From NCBI RefSeq assembly GCF_001542875.1, contig NZ_LMAF01000003.1, positions 248,001-312,000 of the forward strand: 64,000 nt of DNA, in the 5' to 3' direction. The stretch comes from Erythrobacter sp. YT30 (GTDB taxonomy: Bacteria; Pseudomonadota; Alphaproteobacteria; Sphingomonadales; Sphingomonadaceae). A program made the position numbers and the translations under genes. The notes under the pieces are model-generated. The model had not been told where the DNA came from. It did not search any database and saw only the letters and a list, made by a program, of their open reading frames with translations. Below, piece after piece: positions 27,302-36,562 of this stretch. Numbering within the stretch: the stretch's first letter is position 1; every line of letters begins with the position of its first letter.

Positions 27302-27754
27302 CTATGCAAGCTCCTTTATCATCTGGCCGAGAGTCTCAGGAAACACCGCTTCAGGCCACTGATCAAGCTCGGGAAGCGTAAACCAGCGGTGCTGCGTCAT
27401 CAGCTTTTGTTCGAGCGCGGTGTGGTTGGTCGTAGTGATGACAGCCTCTGCCACGCGGATGAGGAAGTAGCGTTCATCAGCCTGCACCGGTTCGCCTTCG
27501 ACAGTGACGAACTGCGGTGTGGTGCGCGCGATCTGCTTACCGGGATCGGCGGTGATGCCAGTTTCTTCGAAAAGCTCGCGCCGGGCGGCTTCTTCAAAGC
27601 TTTCACCCGGCTCGCACTCGCCGCCTGCTGTTACCCAAAAAGGCGGCCTGTCGGGTACGTCGAAGCGGAACATGAGCGCGCGAACTAGCGGATCGAGCAC
27701 GATGATCCGCGCGGACCGGCGGATGCGCAAGGTTGAAGAGGATTGATCGATCAC
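27302..27754 (-). CDS. Nudix hydrolase
   Basis: 150-residue pyrophosphohydrolase. The Nudix box is complete: GECEPGESFEEAARRELFEE followed by TGI, preceded by PFWVTAGG. Substrate class (nucleoside diphosphate derivative) cannot be assigned. The start at 27754 overlaps the bolA stop by 4 nt (ATGA), and its stop abuts the pirin start, giving tight coupling on both sides. Confidence 0.92.
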   Translation of the reverse strand: MIDQSSSTLRIRRSARIIVLDPLVRALMFRFDVPDRPPFWVTAGGECEPGESFEEAARRELFEETGITADPGKQIARTTPQFVTVEGEPVQADERYFLIRVAEAVITTTNHTALEQKLMTQHRWFTLPELDQWPEAVFPETLGQMIKELA

Positions 27755-28023
27755 GCAGCAGGAGCGCTTGCCTTGATCGCGACAGCATGCACGCGCTGTC
27801 CAACAATATCTCCCAGCGCTGATATCACCGCGCGTTGGCGGGCGAGCCTTGTCATTCCTTCAAAAACGGTTGCTTCAATCACAATCGTGAAATGGGATTC
27901 GCCCGATCCGTCATCGCCTGAATGGCCTGCGTGGCTGGCGGAATCGTTGATGATTTCGAGCTTGGTTGGGACAAAAGTGTCCGTCAGGATCGCTTGCATC
28001 TCATCTGCTATTGCGCCGGGCAT
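27751..28023 (-). CDS. BolA family protein
   Basis: 90-residue BolA protein; family members pair with monothiol glutaredoxins in iron-sulfur handling. INDSASHAGHSG followed by GESHFTIVIEATVFEGMTRL is the family core, with the conserved His and the F.G...RxR region. GAGGAAAAG lies upstream of the ATG. Divergent from the J-domain gene across 65 bp, an arrangement common in alphaproteobacteria. Confidence 0.93.
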   Translation of the reverse strand: MPGAIADEMQAILTDTFVPTKLEIINDSASHAGHSGDDGSGESHFTIVIEATVFEGMTRLARQRAVISALGDIVGQRVHAVAIKASAPAA

Positions 28024-28088
28024 ATCATCTTTTCCTCAAAGTGTATGTCTTGGCATTTGGCATATAAGACACCATTCTCAAGAGCTTT

Positions 28089-28682
28089 ATGGCTCAAACT
28101 CGATTCCATGGCCGCCACGAAGGCGCAGACCGGCAATGTGAGCGCCCAGGCTGCACCGAGCCAGGCGAATTCCGCGCTCCGGGCTATCGCGCGTCCGGAT
28201 TTGATGGGCCTGGGGAATGGCGCTGGTTCTGCCTTGAGCATGTGCGCGAATTTAATGCGGGCTATGATTGGTTCGAAGGGATGAGCGCGGAAGAAATCCT
28301 CAACGCCCAGTCCCCAATGGCCGGTTGGCGCACCGAAAGCCCCGGTTTTTCAGCCCGCGCCCATGTCGATGGAATGCCGCGCTGGTCAGACTTTGATGAT
28401 CCACTTGATGCGATCTCCGCGCGCGCCGCGGGCATCAAGAGCAAGGCCCAGCGACAAGCCGATATGGCCATGGATGGACGCTTTTCCAAAGATGAGGCTG
28501 AAGCTTTGGAGACGATGGGCCTCGGCCTCAACACCGATCGCCGCCGATTGCGCCGGCGCTATTCAGAGTTGGTGCGGCGGTATCACCCCGACAGGAACGG
28601 CGGCGATCGCAAATACGAGGCGCGCCTTGGCAAGGTGGTTGAAGCTTATCAGCTGCTGCGTGAGAGCAAGGCGATAGCCTAA
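28089..28682 (+). CDS. J-domain (DnaJ-like) protein
   Basis: 197-residue co-chaperone-like protein. The J domain is at the C-terminal end, with the HPD tripeptide in VRRYHPDRNGGDRKYEARL. The N-terminal half has CERPGCTEPGEFRAP and FCLEHVREFNAGYDWF, two Cys pairs plus a His that look like a small zinc-binding region, and FNxxYDxFxG, seen in the alphaproteobacterial J proteins encoded between bolA and cobS. It would stimulate a DnaK-type ATPase; clients are unknown. Confidence 0.9.
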   Translation: MAQTRFHGRHEGADRQCERPGCTEPGEFRAPGYRASGFDGPGEWRWFCLEHVREFNAGYDWFEGMSAEEILNAQSPMAGWRTESPGFSARAHVDGMPRWSDFDDPLDAISARAAGIKSKAQRQADMAMDGRFSKDEAEALETMGLGLNTDRRRLRRRYSELVRRYHPDRNGGDRKYEARLGKVVEAYQLLRESKAIA

Positions 28683-28695
28683 AAATCAGCGTTCC

Positions 28696-29154
28696 TCAGT
28701 TTTCGCAAAGTGACGCGAGTTGTTCGGCACAGATTTTCCATCCTTCGATGAACCCCATGTCCTTGTGCTGCTCGCAGGCTTCTGCGGTCCAGTGCCGTGC
28801 AGTCGCTGTATATCGCGTGCCTGAGACCCCGTTTTCTTGTGCAGGTTCAATCTCCCATGTGCCAATCATGAAAGCTTGCGCCGGAACATACTCACCGTCG
28901 ACGATCTGCACAGCGTCAGTTCCCACAAACCTTCGCCCTTCGTCCCAATGAAGCATCAGGCCGTCATTGGGAATCTCCTCGCCTTCTGGTCCATGCATCA
29001 CCCCGAACCAGCGTCCGCCCGATTTGCGTTCCATGACTTTGGTTTCTGAACGCCAGGGGGAAGGGCACCACCATTCGTCTTGCCGGTCAGCCATGACTTC
29101 CCAGACCTTGTCCGGAGGGGCGGCTATGAAACGGGTGACGGAAAGCTCATTCAT
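28696..29154 (-). CDS. SRPBCC (AHSA1-type) domain protein
   Basis: 152-residue START/Bet v1-like lipid or ligand-binding fold. RFIAAPPDKVWEVMADRQDE followed by WWCPSPWRSE, and GTRYTATARHWTAEACEQHK followed by DMGFIEGW, match the activator-of-Hsp90-like group. Its ATG overlaps the upstream GST stop by 4 nt. Ligand unknown. It is the last gene of a DUF1428-GST-SRPBCC operon. Confidence 0.87.
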   Translation of the reverse strand: MNELSVTRFIAAPPDKVWEVMADRQDEWWCPSPWRSETKVMERKSGGRWFGVMHGPEGEEIPNDGLMLHWDEGRRFVGTDAVQIVDGEYVPAQAFMIGTWEIEPAQENGVSGTRYTATARHWTAEACEQHKDMGFIEGWKICAEQLASLCEN

Positions 29155-29780
29155 GAGCCCTGCGCCTCCTCGATCAATTTCGCATCGATTGCGTTGGCTT
29201 CAGCATAAGCGGGGCGCTGTGTGACGCGATCGACATAGGCCTTAAATGCGGGCGTTTCCGGTATTGAGCCGAAGCGAAGGCCCCACACGAATTGGCTACC
29301 GACGTAAGTGTCGGCCATCGTAAAGCGGCTTCCGACGACAAAGTCGTTGGCGGACAGCCAGCCATCCATTGCCGACAAGGCCCGCTCAAGGCTGCCAAAG
29401 CCTGCTGTTGCTTCCCGTTCTGGAGGGATCTCCCAACCAAGAGTCCTAGCCAACACGGCCTGCTCCAGCGGACCGGCGCCAAAAAACATCCATCGAAAGT
29501 ATGCGGCCTTCTCATGCGCATCGGGCAACAGGCCTTTGTCGGGATGCGTTTCGGCGAGGTAGTGATTGATCGCGGCAGCTTCGGTGATGATATGATCATG
29601 ATCGCCATGGTGATGCACAAGGGCAGGCACCTTGTTCATCGGATTGATGTCTGTGAAATTGTCGGGCCGGCTCGCCCAATCGAACACCACTTGATCATAA
29701 TCCGCACCCGCCTCGTGCAAGGCCCAGCGCGATATCTGCCCGCGGCTCATCGCGACGGTGTAAAACGTGAATTCGGCCAT
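29151..29780 (-). CDS. glutathione S-transferase family protein
   Basis: 209-residue cytosolic GST. The N-terminal thioredoxin-like domain (FYTVAMSRGQISRWALHEAG) has Ser/Tyr candidates for glutathione activation, NPMNKVPALVHH provides the cis-proline, and ITEAAAINHYLAE the glutathione-binding Glu-Ala/Ser region. The helical C-terminal domain follows. Coupled to the SRPBCC gene by ATGA and one base from the DUF1428 stop. A role in detoxification is inference. Confidence 0.9.
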   Translation of the reverse strand: MAEFTFYTVAMSRGQISRWALHEAGADYDQVVFDWASRPDNFTDINPMNKVPALVHHHGDHDHIITEAAAINHYLAETHPDKGLLPDAHEKAAYFRWMFFGAGPLEQAVLARTLGWEIPPEREATAGFGSLERALSAMDGWLSANDFVVGSRFTMADTYVGSQFVWGLRFGSIPETPAFKAYVDRVTQRPAYAEANAIDAKLIEEAQGS

Positions 29781-29781
29781 A

Positions 29782-30144
29782 TCAGTCGCGTCCTCTCGTC
29801 AGAACAGGAGTGAATTCGCCCCAAATCAGACGAGAGCCATCAAACGGTGGATCGCCTTCGGGATAGCCTTCGAACCCTTCGCCTTCGCCCATGGCCTGTT
29901 GCGCTTTTTGAAGCGTTTCCTTGTCCGGCCAGACGATCCAGCCTGCGACGATCTTCTCGCCGTCTGGCGCTGCGACTGCCTTGCGAAGATCGGTGGTTTT
30001 GCCATCAGGCACATTGGATTCCCACAATTCCATCACTTCCAATGCGCCATGGCTCATGGACCAATCGGCCATGAAACTGGCGGATTTTTCGTATTCTTCG
30101 CGGTTGGCCTCAGGCACCGACAGCACGGCAATGGCTACATACAT
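29782..30144 (-). CDS. DUF1428 (YbaA-like) protein
   Basis: 120-residue dimeric alpha/beta-barrel-type protein of the DUF1428 family, related to E. coli YbaA. VPDGKTTDLRKAVAAPDGEK, followed by IVAGWIVWPDKETLQKA and PFDGSRLIWGEFTPVL, match the family consensus closely. Function unknown. First gene of a three-gene operon with GST and SRPBCC. Confidence 0.88.
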   Translation of the reverse strand: MYVAIAVLSVPEANREEYEKSASFMADWSMSHGALEVMELWESNVPDGKTTDLRKAVAAPDGEKIVAGWIVWPDKETLQKAQQAMGEGEGFEGYPEGDPPFDGSRLIWGEFTPVLTRGRD

Positions 30145-30207
30145 TGATTGTCCTCCCTCCAGACGACTCGAGTGGGTGGACCTTATCAGACCGAAGTAGC
30201 CAGGGAA

Positions 30208-31047
30208 TCAGTTTTGCTTGAAAGCCCAGCGCAGTGTGCGGCCCACACCCCATGTCGCCGCGCGAGCAGGCAAGGCGGTGAGACGAGGGCGCTGCAAACG
30301 CAGCATGCCGCGTGCCCAGTCGGGAAGCATGGATACAGCTTCTGCGCCCAGCATCGCTTGCACTCCGGGAGGTGTCCCAGGTGGTCGTTGGGTCAGCACC
30401 AATTGCGCGACTTCGCGCGCTTCGGGTGACGCGCGAAGATCGGTGCGCAATTCGCGGAAGATGGCATCAGCCTCGTTGCGCGTTTCCGGCACAGGGTCCG
30501 CACCTAAAGCCCGCGCGATAATCGCAAACTGGCGGTAATATTCATCCATTTGCGCGTTCGGCATATCGGGGCGCACATGGCGCAAATATCCGGCAAGAAA
30601 GCTCTGCGCCTCTACCACATGCACCCAGGCCAAAGTGCGCGGATTGTCGGCTTGATAGGGCGTACCATCGGGCAGCGTCCCGCCCACTTTTGCATGAATG
30701 CGATTCACCCGATCTATCGCCTTCATCGCTTCGTCACGATGCCCGAAAGTCGTCACCGCAATAAAGCGAGCCGTACGGCGCAAGCGGCCATGCATGTCTT
30801 CGCGGAAATTGGAGTGATCGAGCACTCCTTGTAACGCATGCGGGTGCAGCATCTGCAAGAGCAACCCGCGTATACCGCCCGTCATCATTCCCACCAGATC
30901 AGCATGAACCATGCGAATAGGCGTATCGCGCGCAAACAGCGCCTCATCCGAAGGCGGCACGGGCTTTTGGCCCGATGACGTGTCGTTGAAGACACCGCGC
31001 ACTTGGTCGACGAGTTTTAGCCGCAAGGATTCAATCGGATCAGGCAT
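30208..31047 (-). CDS. MpaB/DUF2236-family oxygenase
   Basis: 279-residue protein of the DUF2236 family that includes the fungal oxygenase MpaB and the rubber oxygenase LcpK30-type latex clearing proteins. TRTLAWVHVVEAQSFLAGYL is not literal; the sequence here is NPRTLAWVHVVEAQSFLAGY, and the upstream LQMLHPHALQGVLDHSNF carries His residues for heme. The C-terminal PRLTALPARAATWGVGRTLR is basic. It would bind heme b and oxidise a hydrophobic substrate, not identified. Monocistronic; divergent from cobS. Confidence 0.85.
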   Translation of the reverse strand: MPDPIESLRLKLVDQVRGVFNDTSSGQKPVPPSDEALFARDTPIRMVHADLVGMMTGGIRGLLLQMLHPHALQGVLDHSNFREDMHGRLRRTARFIAVTTFGHRDEAMKAIDRVNRIHAKVGGTLPDGTPYQADNPRTLAWVHVVEAQSFLAGYLRHVRPDMPNAQMDEYYRQFAIIARALGADPVPETRNEADAIFRELRTDLRASPEAREVAQLVLTQRPPGTPPGVQAMLGAEAVSMLPDWARGMLRLQRPRLTALPARAATWGVGRTLRWAFKQN

Positions 31048-31148
31048 TATTGGCGATATAGGAGCCTTCGGCCCTGATTAAAATGTTGACGGTGATATAG
31101 TAAACCATGCTTGCAGCGCGCGCCCTGTCCCTCTAACCGGGGCGCGTA

Positions 31149-32141
31149 ATGAATTCTCCAGCAACACCGAACACCGCTGGCGCAACCGCCATTCCTGATA
31201 CACCCGACACGACCGTGGATGTGCGCGATACCTTTGGTGTCGACGTCGATTGGCAAGTGCCTGCTTTTTCCGAGCCAACCGAGCACGTTCCCGAGCTCGA
31301 CAAGGACTATGTCTTTGATCCCGAAACCACTCTCGCGATCCTTGCCGGATTTGCGCATAATCGCCGGGTGATGGTGCAGGGCTATCACGGGACGGGCAAG
31401 TCGACGCATATCGAACAGGTCGCGGCGCGCCTCAACTGGCCCAGTGTCCGCGTGAATCTCGACGCGCATATCAGCCGGATTGATCTGGTGGGCCGCGATG
31501 CGATTGTCTTGAAAGACGGATTGCAAGTCACTGAATTTAAAGAAGGCATCCTGCCGTGGGCGCTTCAGCATCCGGTGGCGCTGACATTCGACGAGTATGA
31601 TGCGGGACGTCCCGATGTGATGTTCGTGATCCAGCGCGTGCTCGAATTTGATGGGCGGCTGACTCTGCTCGATCAGAACCGTGTGATCACGCCAAACCCC
31701 TACTTCCGCCTGTTCGCGACCACCAACACGGTCGGGCTGGGCGATACGTCTGGGCTTTACCACGGCACGCAGGCGATCAACCAGGCGCAGATGGACCGCT
31801 GGAATGTGGTGGTGGCGTTGAATTATCTGCCCGCCGAAATCGAGCAGAACATCGTGAAATCGAAAACGCCCGAGACCGATGACAAGGTGATCGCTGATAT
31901 GATCAAGGTTGCCGATCTCACTCGGCAGGGTTTCATGAACGGGGATATCTCCACCGTCATGAGCCCGCGCACGGCCATCACCTGGGCGCAAAACGCGGCG
32001 ATCTTTAACTCAATAGGTTTTGCCTTCCGCCTCTCATTCCTCAACAAGTGCGATGAGGCAGAGCGGGTGCTGGTAAGCGAGTATTATCAGCGCGTGTTTG
32101 GTGAGGATTTGCCCGAAGGGGCAGCGGCTGCCGGCGCGTAA
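31149..32141 (+). CDS. cobS: cobaltochelatase CobS-like AAA+ ATPase
   Basis: 330-residue AAA+ protein matching CobS, the ATPase partner of CobT and CobN in aerobic cobalt insertion. Walker A is [10 protein letters not shown] (about residue 78), Walker [10 protein letters not shown], and the sensor region [20 protein letters not shown]. The N-terminal [18 protein letters not shown] is the usual CobS beginning. No cobT follows; the next gene is a penicillin-binding protein. Without cobT nearby, a non-cobalamin role with another VWA partner is possible. Confidence 0.9.
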   Translation: MNSPATPNTAGATAIPDTPDTTVDVRDTFGVDVDWQVPAFSEPTEHVPELDKDYVFDPETTLAILAGFAHNRRVMVQGYHGTGKSTHIEQVAARLNWPSVRVNLDAHISRIDLVGRDAIVLKDGLQVTEFKEGILPWALQHPVALTFDEYDAGRPDVMFVIQRVLEFDGRLTLLDQNRVITPNPYFRLFATTNTVGLGDTSGLYHGTQAINQAQMDRWNVVVALNYLPAEIEQNIVKSKTPETDDKVIADMIKVADLTRQGFMNGDISTVMSPRTAITWAQNAAIFNSIGFAFRLSFLNKCDEAERVLVSEYYQRVFGEDLPEGAAAAGA

Positions 32142-32142
32142 A

Positions 32143-32159
32143 GGCGCCAGACAGGCGCC
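32143..32159. repeat. short GGCGCC inverted repeat
   Basis: GGCGCC-AGACA-GGCGCC directly after the cobS stop can form a 6-bp hairpin. No U-run follows, so I do not call it a terminator. Confidence 0.3.
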
Positions 32160-32214
32160 GTCGCACAAGCCCATATTGCAGACTGGTGTTATAGTCTGCT
32201 AACACAGTAGGCGT

Positions 32215-34383
32215 ATGGGCGTATTAGGTCGATTCTGGAAAGGTTCGCGGGGGCGCGATCGGCATGCTGGGGATGATGGCCCGGCTGGCGAATACTTCGC
32301 GACTTATGAAAGCCAACGCCCTGTTTTCGATGATGATGATCTGACGCCGGAGCCTGCAGGCTCGGCGCGCGCTACCCCTAATTATGCCAGCTGGGATGAT
32401 CGGCTGGACCAGCTTGATGGTTATGTCGAGCAGGAAGAACGAAAGCGCCTGCCATGGTGGAAACCTGCAAGCTATCGCGGTCGCAAGAAACGCTGGTGGG
32501 CGGTGCGCATTGTCGCGCTTGGTCTGTTTCTTTTCATCCTGCTCGTCGGTTGGCTTGCTGTTACCGCGCCGCTTTCCAAAAGTCTTGAACCGATTGCGCC
32601 GCCGCAGGTGACATTGCTTGCGAGCGACGGGACACCGATCGCGCGAAGTGGGGCAATGGTGGCTGCGCCAGTCGAGGTGCAGCAGCTGCCCGATCACGTG
32701 GTGGAAGCATTTCTCGCCATCGAAGACAGGCGGTTTTATTCGCACTGGGGCGTCGATCCGCGCGGCATAGCGCGCGCAGCCTTCACCGGTAGAGGCGGCG
32801 GCAGCACGATAACACAGCAGCTTGCGAAATTCACATTCCTGACGCCCGAACAGACACTCAGCAGAAAAGCACGCGAGGCCCTGATTGCGTTCTGGATGGA
32901 ATCGTGGCTGACCAAAGACGAGATTTTGGGCCGGTATCTGTCCAACGCCTATTTTGGCGACAATCAGTATGGTTTGCGGGCCGCGAGCCTGCATTATTTT
33001 TATCGCAAGCCTGAAAACCTCCTTCCAGAACAGGCGGCTATGCTGGCCGGTCTCCTACAGGCGCCTTCGAGGTATAATCCAACACGGCATTTTGAAAGAG
33101 CCCGCTCTCGTATGTACTTGGTGACGCAAGCGATGGTTGATGCGGGCTACATGACGCAGGACGAACGCGATGCGCTGCCCGTGCCGCGGCTTGATGTTCG
33201 CACTCGCGATGATCTGCCAACGGGCACCTATTTTGCAGATTGGGCGCTCCCGCTTGCGCGCGCTGGCATGGAGACGAGCTATTCTGCGCAAGTTGTGACA
33301 ACGACGCTTGATGCGCGGCTTCAAAAGCTAGCCGGGCGCGTGGTAAGCAGAGCAGGGCTGGGTGATGCTCAGGTGGCGCTGGTAGCCATGCGGCCAACAG
33401 GCGAAGTTGTCGCGATGGTCGGGGGCAAGGATTACGCCGCATCTCCTTTCAACCGCGCAACACAGGCGAAGCGGCAGCCAGGATCAACGTTCAAACTTTT
33501 CGTCTATCTCGCCGCATTGGAAGCGGGGTGGGAGCCGGATGACACCATTGCGAACACCCCGATCGAAAAAGGATCATACCGGCCCAAGAATGCGGGCGAG
33601 AAATATTCGGACGAGATCACCTTGGAAGATGCACTGGCGACGTCCAGCAATGTTGCCGCGGTGCGTTTGTTCAACGAGTTGGGAAGTGAACGAGTGATCC
33701 GGACAGCGCGCTCGCTTGGCGTTACTTCCCCGCTGCCTGAAGGTGATCCCAGCCTTGCACTCGGCACATCGAGCATGACCCTGCTCGAGCTGACATCTGC
33801 CTATGCCGGGATTGCGGCGAATGAATTCCCCGTCCGGCCCCATGCATTCCCGAAAAAGGAGGAAGGATGGTGGGAATGGCTCACCACAAAAGAGGAAAGC
33901 ATTTCCAGCGGGGAGCATGAGGAGCTTCAGTCCATGCTTCGCGCGGCGATCAATCGGGGGACGGGAAGAGCTGCTACACTGCCCATTGCCAATTACGGCA
34001 AAACCGGAACCACACAGAACAATCGCGATGCATTGTTCGTCGGATATGCTGGTGATCTGGTGGTCGGCGTGTGGGTCGGCAATGATGATAATTCACCCAT
34101 GGAAAAGGTTTCTGGAAGTGGATTACCTGCGCGTATCTGGAAAGATTTCATGCGTGGGGCATTGTCGCTTGAAGCTGCACCAAAGCCCAAAGCATCGCCC
34201 GATCCCGAAGGTCCGTTGGAGCAATTCGACATTGAAGAAGGTGAAACCATCCCGCTGGATGATCAAGGCACCGAAATGCGCTTTGATCCCGACGGCGTGA
34301 CGCTCACCACCGAGGTTGACGGTGTAAGCGTCGACCTGAGGCTGGATGAAAACGGGCTCGCGGTGGAGCCGGCCGAGCCATAA
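32215..34383 (+). CDS. class A penicillin-binding protein (PBP1-type)
   Basis: Bifunctional peptidoglycan synthase of 722 residues. A cytoplasmic N-terminus of about 95 residues, acidic then basic, precedes one membrane segment (IVALGLFLFILLVGWLAV). The transglycosylase domain has AIEDRRFYSHWGVDPRGIAR with the catalytic Glu, and GGSTITQQLAKFTFL. The transpeptidase domain has PGSTFK (SxxK), TSSNVA (SxN) and YGKTGTTQ (KTG). The C-terminal 40 residues are acidic. Both active sites look intact. No partner gene is adjacent. Confidence 0.95.
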   Translation: MGVLGRFWKGSRGRDRHAGDDGPAGEYFATYESQRPVFDDDDLTPEPAGSARATPNYASWDDRLDQLDGYVEQEERKRLPWWKPASYRGRKKRWWAVRIVALGLFLFILLVGWLAVTAPLSKSLEPIAPPQVTLLASDGTPIARSGAMVAAPVEVQQLPDHVVEAFLAIEDRRFYSHWGVDPRGIARAAFTGRGGGSTITQQLAKFTFLTPEQTLSRKAREALIAFWMESWLTKDEILGRYLSNAYFGDNQYGLRAASLHYFYRKPENLLPEQAAMLAGLLQAPSRYNPTRHFERARSRMYLVTQAMVDAGYMTQDERDALPVPRLDVRTRDDLPTGTYFADWALPLARAGMETSYSAQVVTTTLDARLQKLAGRVVSRAGLGDAQVALVAMRPTGEVVAMVGGKDYAASPFNRATQAKRQPGSTFKLFVYLAALEAGWEPDDTIANTPIEKGSYRPKNAGEKYSDEITLEDALATSSNVAAVRLFNELGSERVIRTARSLGVTSPLPEGDPSLALGTSSMTLLELTSAYAGIAANEFPVRPHAFPKKEEGWWEWLTTKEESISSGEHEELQSMLRAAINRGTGRAATLPIANYGKTGTTQNNRDALFVGYAGDLVVGVWVGNDDNSPMEKVSGSGLPARIWKDFMRGALSLEAAPKPKASPDPEGPLEQFDIEEGETIPLDDQGTEMRFDPDGVTLTTEVDGVSVDLRLDENGLAVEPAEP

Positions 34384-34393
34384 GCGACTGGCT

Positions 34394-34795
34394 TTAACCG
34401 ACCAGAATGTTCATCACCGCGCTTGCAATGGGTCGAGAGCGATCATCCTGCCATGCCTCCACAGTGACATTGGCATTGCGGCGGCCAAGCCGGGTGATCC
34501 GTCCTTCGGCATAAGTCTGCTTGGGCTTGCCTGCAGAGAGATATTGCACCGTAATATTGATCGGCTTCATCACAATATCGCGGCCCTCTTGCACCAAAAC
34601 GGTGCGCAAAGCGGCATAGCCTGCATTTTCGAGCAGTCCAGCGGTTGCCCCCCCGTGGAAGTACCCGGGCCTTCCTTCGATATTGGGGCCAAAGGCGACT
34701 GTCAGGATGGGCATCTCTCCCGCCTCGTCCGCAACTGTGATCCCCAAAGAGCAGGCATAGGCGGGAAGGGGGCTGATGTCGTGCGTGTCAGTCAT
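34394..34795 (-). CDS. PaaI-type thioesterase
   Basis: Single hotdog domain of 133 residues from the ATG at 34795. GRPGYFHGGATAGLLENAGY (HGG with the helix-start residue) and ITVQYLSAGKPKQTYAEGRI are family features. Its ATG overlaps the end of the upstream thioesterase gene by 8 nt. Substrate, presumably an acyl- or aryl-CoA, is not known. Confidence 0.82.
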   Translation of the reverse strand: MTDTHDISPLPAYACSLGITVADEAGEMPILTVAFGPNIEGRPGYFHGGATAGLLENAGYAALRTVLVQEGRDIVMKPINITVQYLSAGKPKQTYAEGRITRLGRRNANVTVEAWQDDRSRPIASAVMNILVG

Positions 34796-35267
34796 CGGCC
34801 TCGCCCTCGCTTTTTGCAACGTCAGCCGTGCGCGGATCTTTGGCGATGGTCATAAAGACACCGGCCACATGTGCGACCGGTTCGTCGATCGATTGATCGT
34901 AGGCGACGCCCCTAACGAAAGCTGCAGAGCGCGTGGTGCGATAGCATTCGACCCTGCCAAACACGCCAAGCCTTTCGCGCGCGGGGCGCTGGTAATCGAC
35001 ACGCAGATCGAGGGTAGCAATCGGGACAAAGGTGCCCTTCGTCTGCCAGATCGACATGCCACTCGCCATATCCATCAGGCTTACGATTGGGCCAGAGGCT
35101 AGCACCGCGCCAGGCTCTCCCAACAAGTCTTCGCGCCATGGCAGTTCAAGCTCGACCCAGTTTTCACCGTGCGCGCTGTATCGCAGGCCTAGCCAGCCTG
35201 TGTGACCGTGGCGAAAGAAAAACTTGGATGCTTCCTTGGCATCAAACCTGGCAAGTGTTTTGCTCAT
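34788..35267 (-). CDS. PaaI-type thioesterase
   Basis: Second hotdog thioesterase, 159 residues. The core SGPIVSLMDMASGMSIWQTK and TLDLRVDYQRPARERLGVFG are typical of the family; SLMDMA replaces the HGG of the neighbour. GRVECYRTTRSAAFVRGVAY completes the sheet. Likely arose with its downstream neighbour by an old tandem duplication, though they are now divergent. Divergent from the three-gene cassette across about 130 bp. Confidence 0.85.
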   Translation of the reverse strand: MSKTLARFDAKEASKFFFRHGHTGWLGLRYSAHGENWVELELPWREDLLGEPGAVLASGPIVSLMDMASGMSIWQTKGTFVPIATLDLRVDYQRPARERLGVFGRVECYRTTRSAAFVRGVAYDQSIDEPVAHVAGVFMTIAKDPRTADVAKSEGEADD

Positions 35268-35395
35268 ACGCCCCTTATCTCGTTTGTTCCGCCACTAACG
35301 GCTTTTAATTCGGTCGCAAAGCATGGCTGACACATCATGCCGCGTGCGAGTCAGACGGTGATAGATACTGACCGCTTGTCGTGGAGGACAACACA

Positions 35396-35569
35396 ATGAA
35401 TGGGGCGAAGATCGAACTCACGTCACTTCCTGGCCTTGAAACTTCGCAGGGATTGTTCGGGTCTCTCGTGCAGCAATCAGGCCCGATCTACAACGAAACG
35501 ATCGTGGATATCATGGTTTATCTCTACGATGTCCTGCCGCCTGAAGCGTTCGGAAAGTCACAGGGATAA
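35396..35569 (+). CDS. 57-residue peptide, unrecognised
   Basis: Short frame of 57 residues beginning MNGAKIELTS. GGAGG sits 8 nt before the ATG at 35396, which is why I prefer it to the GTG at 35381. The N-terminal half is polar with GLETSQGLFG; the C-terminal half is hydrophobic (YNETIVDIMVYLYDVLPPEAFG). It has no cysteine and no clear signal peptide or membrane segment. It is the first gene of a three-gene operon; the next starts 12 nt after its stop. I do not recognise a family. A regulator, a toxin or a precursor peptide are possibilities, none shown. Confidence 0.65.
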   Translation: MNGAKIELTSLPGLETSQGLFGSLVQQSGPIYNETIVDIMVYLYDVLPPEAFGKSQG

Positions 35570-35581
35570 GGCGCGCGGGCC

Positions 35582-36562
35582 ATGCAGGTCCACCCGGCTA
35601 TTGCCGCGTTGCGCGCGGACCGCGCAGCGCAGCGGGTTATGCAGGAAGAATTTCTCGACGCTCTTGAGCCTTGGCAGACACACGCCAATACGATCGCGAT
35701 CAGGAAAGATGTTGAGGCTTACGCTGAAGGCCGGCCGCTCAAGGATTGCGTAAAGCTTGATCGGCTTTTGTCAGACGCGGTTTTTGCAACGGCGTTCGTG
35801 CAGGTTTGGCAGCGCAGCATGATCGCGGCATTGCGCCAGTATCCGCTCGGCATTCCAACATTCGCGCATCGCGGGGCTGATGCCCTAGCCAACATCATCC
35901 TGATGGCTAAAGGCAATGCGTCGCTTGGAATCACCGTTTATGAGGAAGCCAACACAGTCAGGAAGCCCAAATCAGCGGTATTTTCTGACCGCCAAATGCA
36001 CGAATGTGTGATTAGTGGATCCGCCGATGGTGTGATGCATGAGGTGCGCCAGTGCGACGGGATCGACACCCTCATCGACACTTGTTCCGTGTATTGGCGT
36101 CCGGGCGCGATCATCGTCACCCATGGCCCATGCGAAGCGCGCCAAGTCGTGTCGGTGAAGGGCGCGATGGTGGTTCTGCAATTATCGCGTCAGGCCTCTC
36201 ACCCCCAGCCAACGCGCGAGTATTCGCTCCATGATGGGGCGCTTATCCAGAGCGCAAGCGGCGATAAGCTGGCGAGCCAAAAAGTGATGGCGCTTTCGGT
36301 GTTGGGCGCAATGGCGGCAAGGGGTGAAGCGCCGGGTGCATTACAAGCAATGGTCAGATGCGCGAATGATCTGAACGAAGATGCTGATGCGCGGTGGGAG
36401 GCAGTGCGCCAAACGCTTGCCTGCAATCCCGCACAGGGCATTGCGCTCCTCGAAATGATCGCCGCCAACACCAGTGATCCGCTCACTCTGCCAGCGCTGC
36501 ATCTACGCGATCTTCTGCGATCCGATCAGCCCGAATTGGAACACCTTTTTGCATGCCGCTGA
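35582..36562 (+). CDS. 326-residue unrecognised protein
   Basis: No family recognised. The N-terminal third is helical and soluble (RLLSDAVFATAFVQVWQRSM). The middle (SAVFSDRQMHECVISGSADG and VYWRPGAIIVTHGP) is beta-rich and could be a cupin-like or jelly-roll domain; it holds several His and Cys. The C-terminal 80 residues are helical repeats (RWEAVRQTLACNPAQGIALL) like HEAT-type modules. Its stop overlaps the next gene's start by 10 nt. A similar mixture of beta core and helical repeats occurs in the following gene, so the pair may be distantly related. Confidence 0.75.
   Translation: MQVHPAIAALRADRAAQRVMQEEFLDALEPWQTHANTIAIRKDVEAYAEGRPLKDCVKLDRLLSDAVFATAFVQVWQRSMIAALRQYPLGIPTFAHRGADALANIILMAKGNASLGITVYEEANTVRKPKSAVFSDRQMHECVISGSADGVMHEVRQCDGIDTLIDTCSVYWRPGAIIVTHGPCEARQVVSVKGAMVVLQLSRQASHPQPTREYSLHDGALIQSASGDKLASQKVMALSVLGAMAARGEAPGALQAMVRCANDLNEDADARWEAVRQTLACNPAQGIALLEMIAANTSDPLTLPALHLRDLLRSDQPELEHLFACR

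Noticed and set aside
31047..31991. A 314-codon frame on the minus strand opposite cobS
   Set aside because: Antisense shadow of the AAA+ gene; composition is His/Arg-rich and unlike any protein family.
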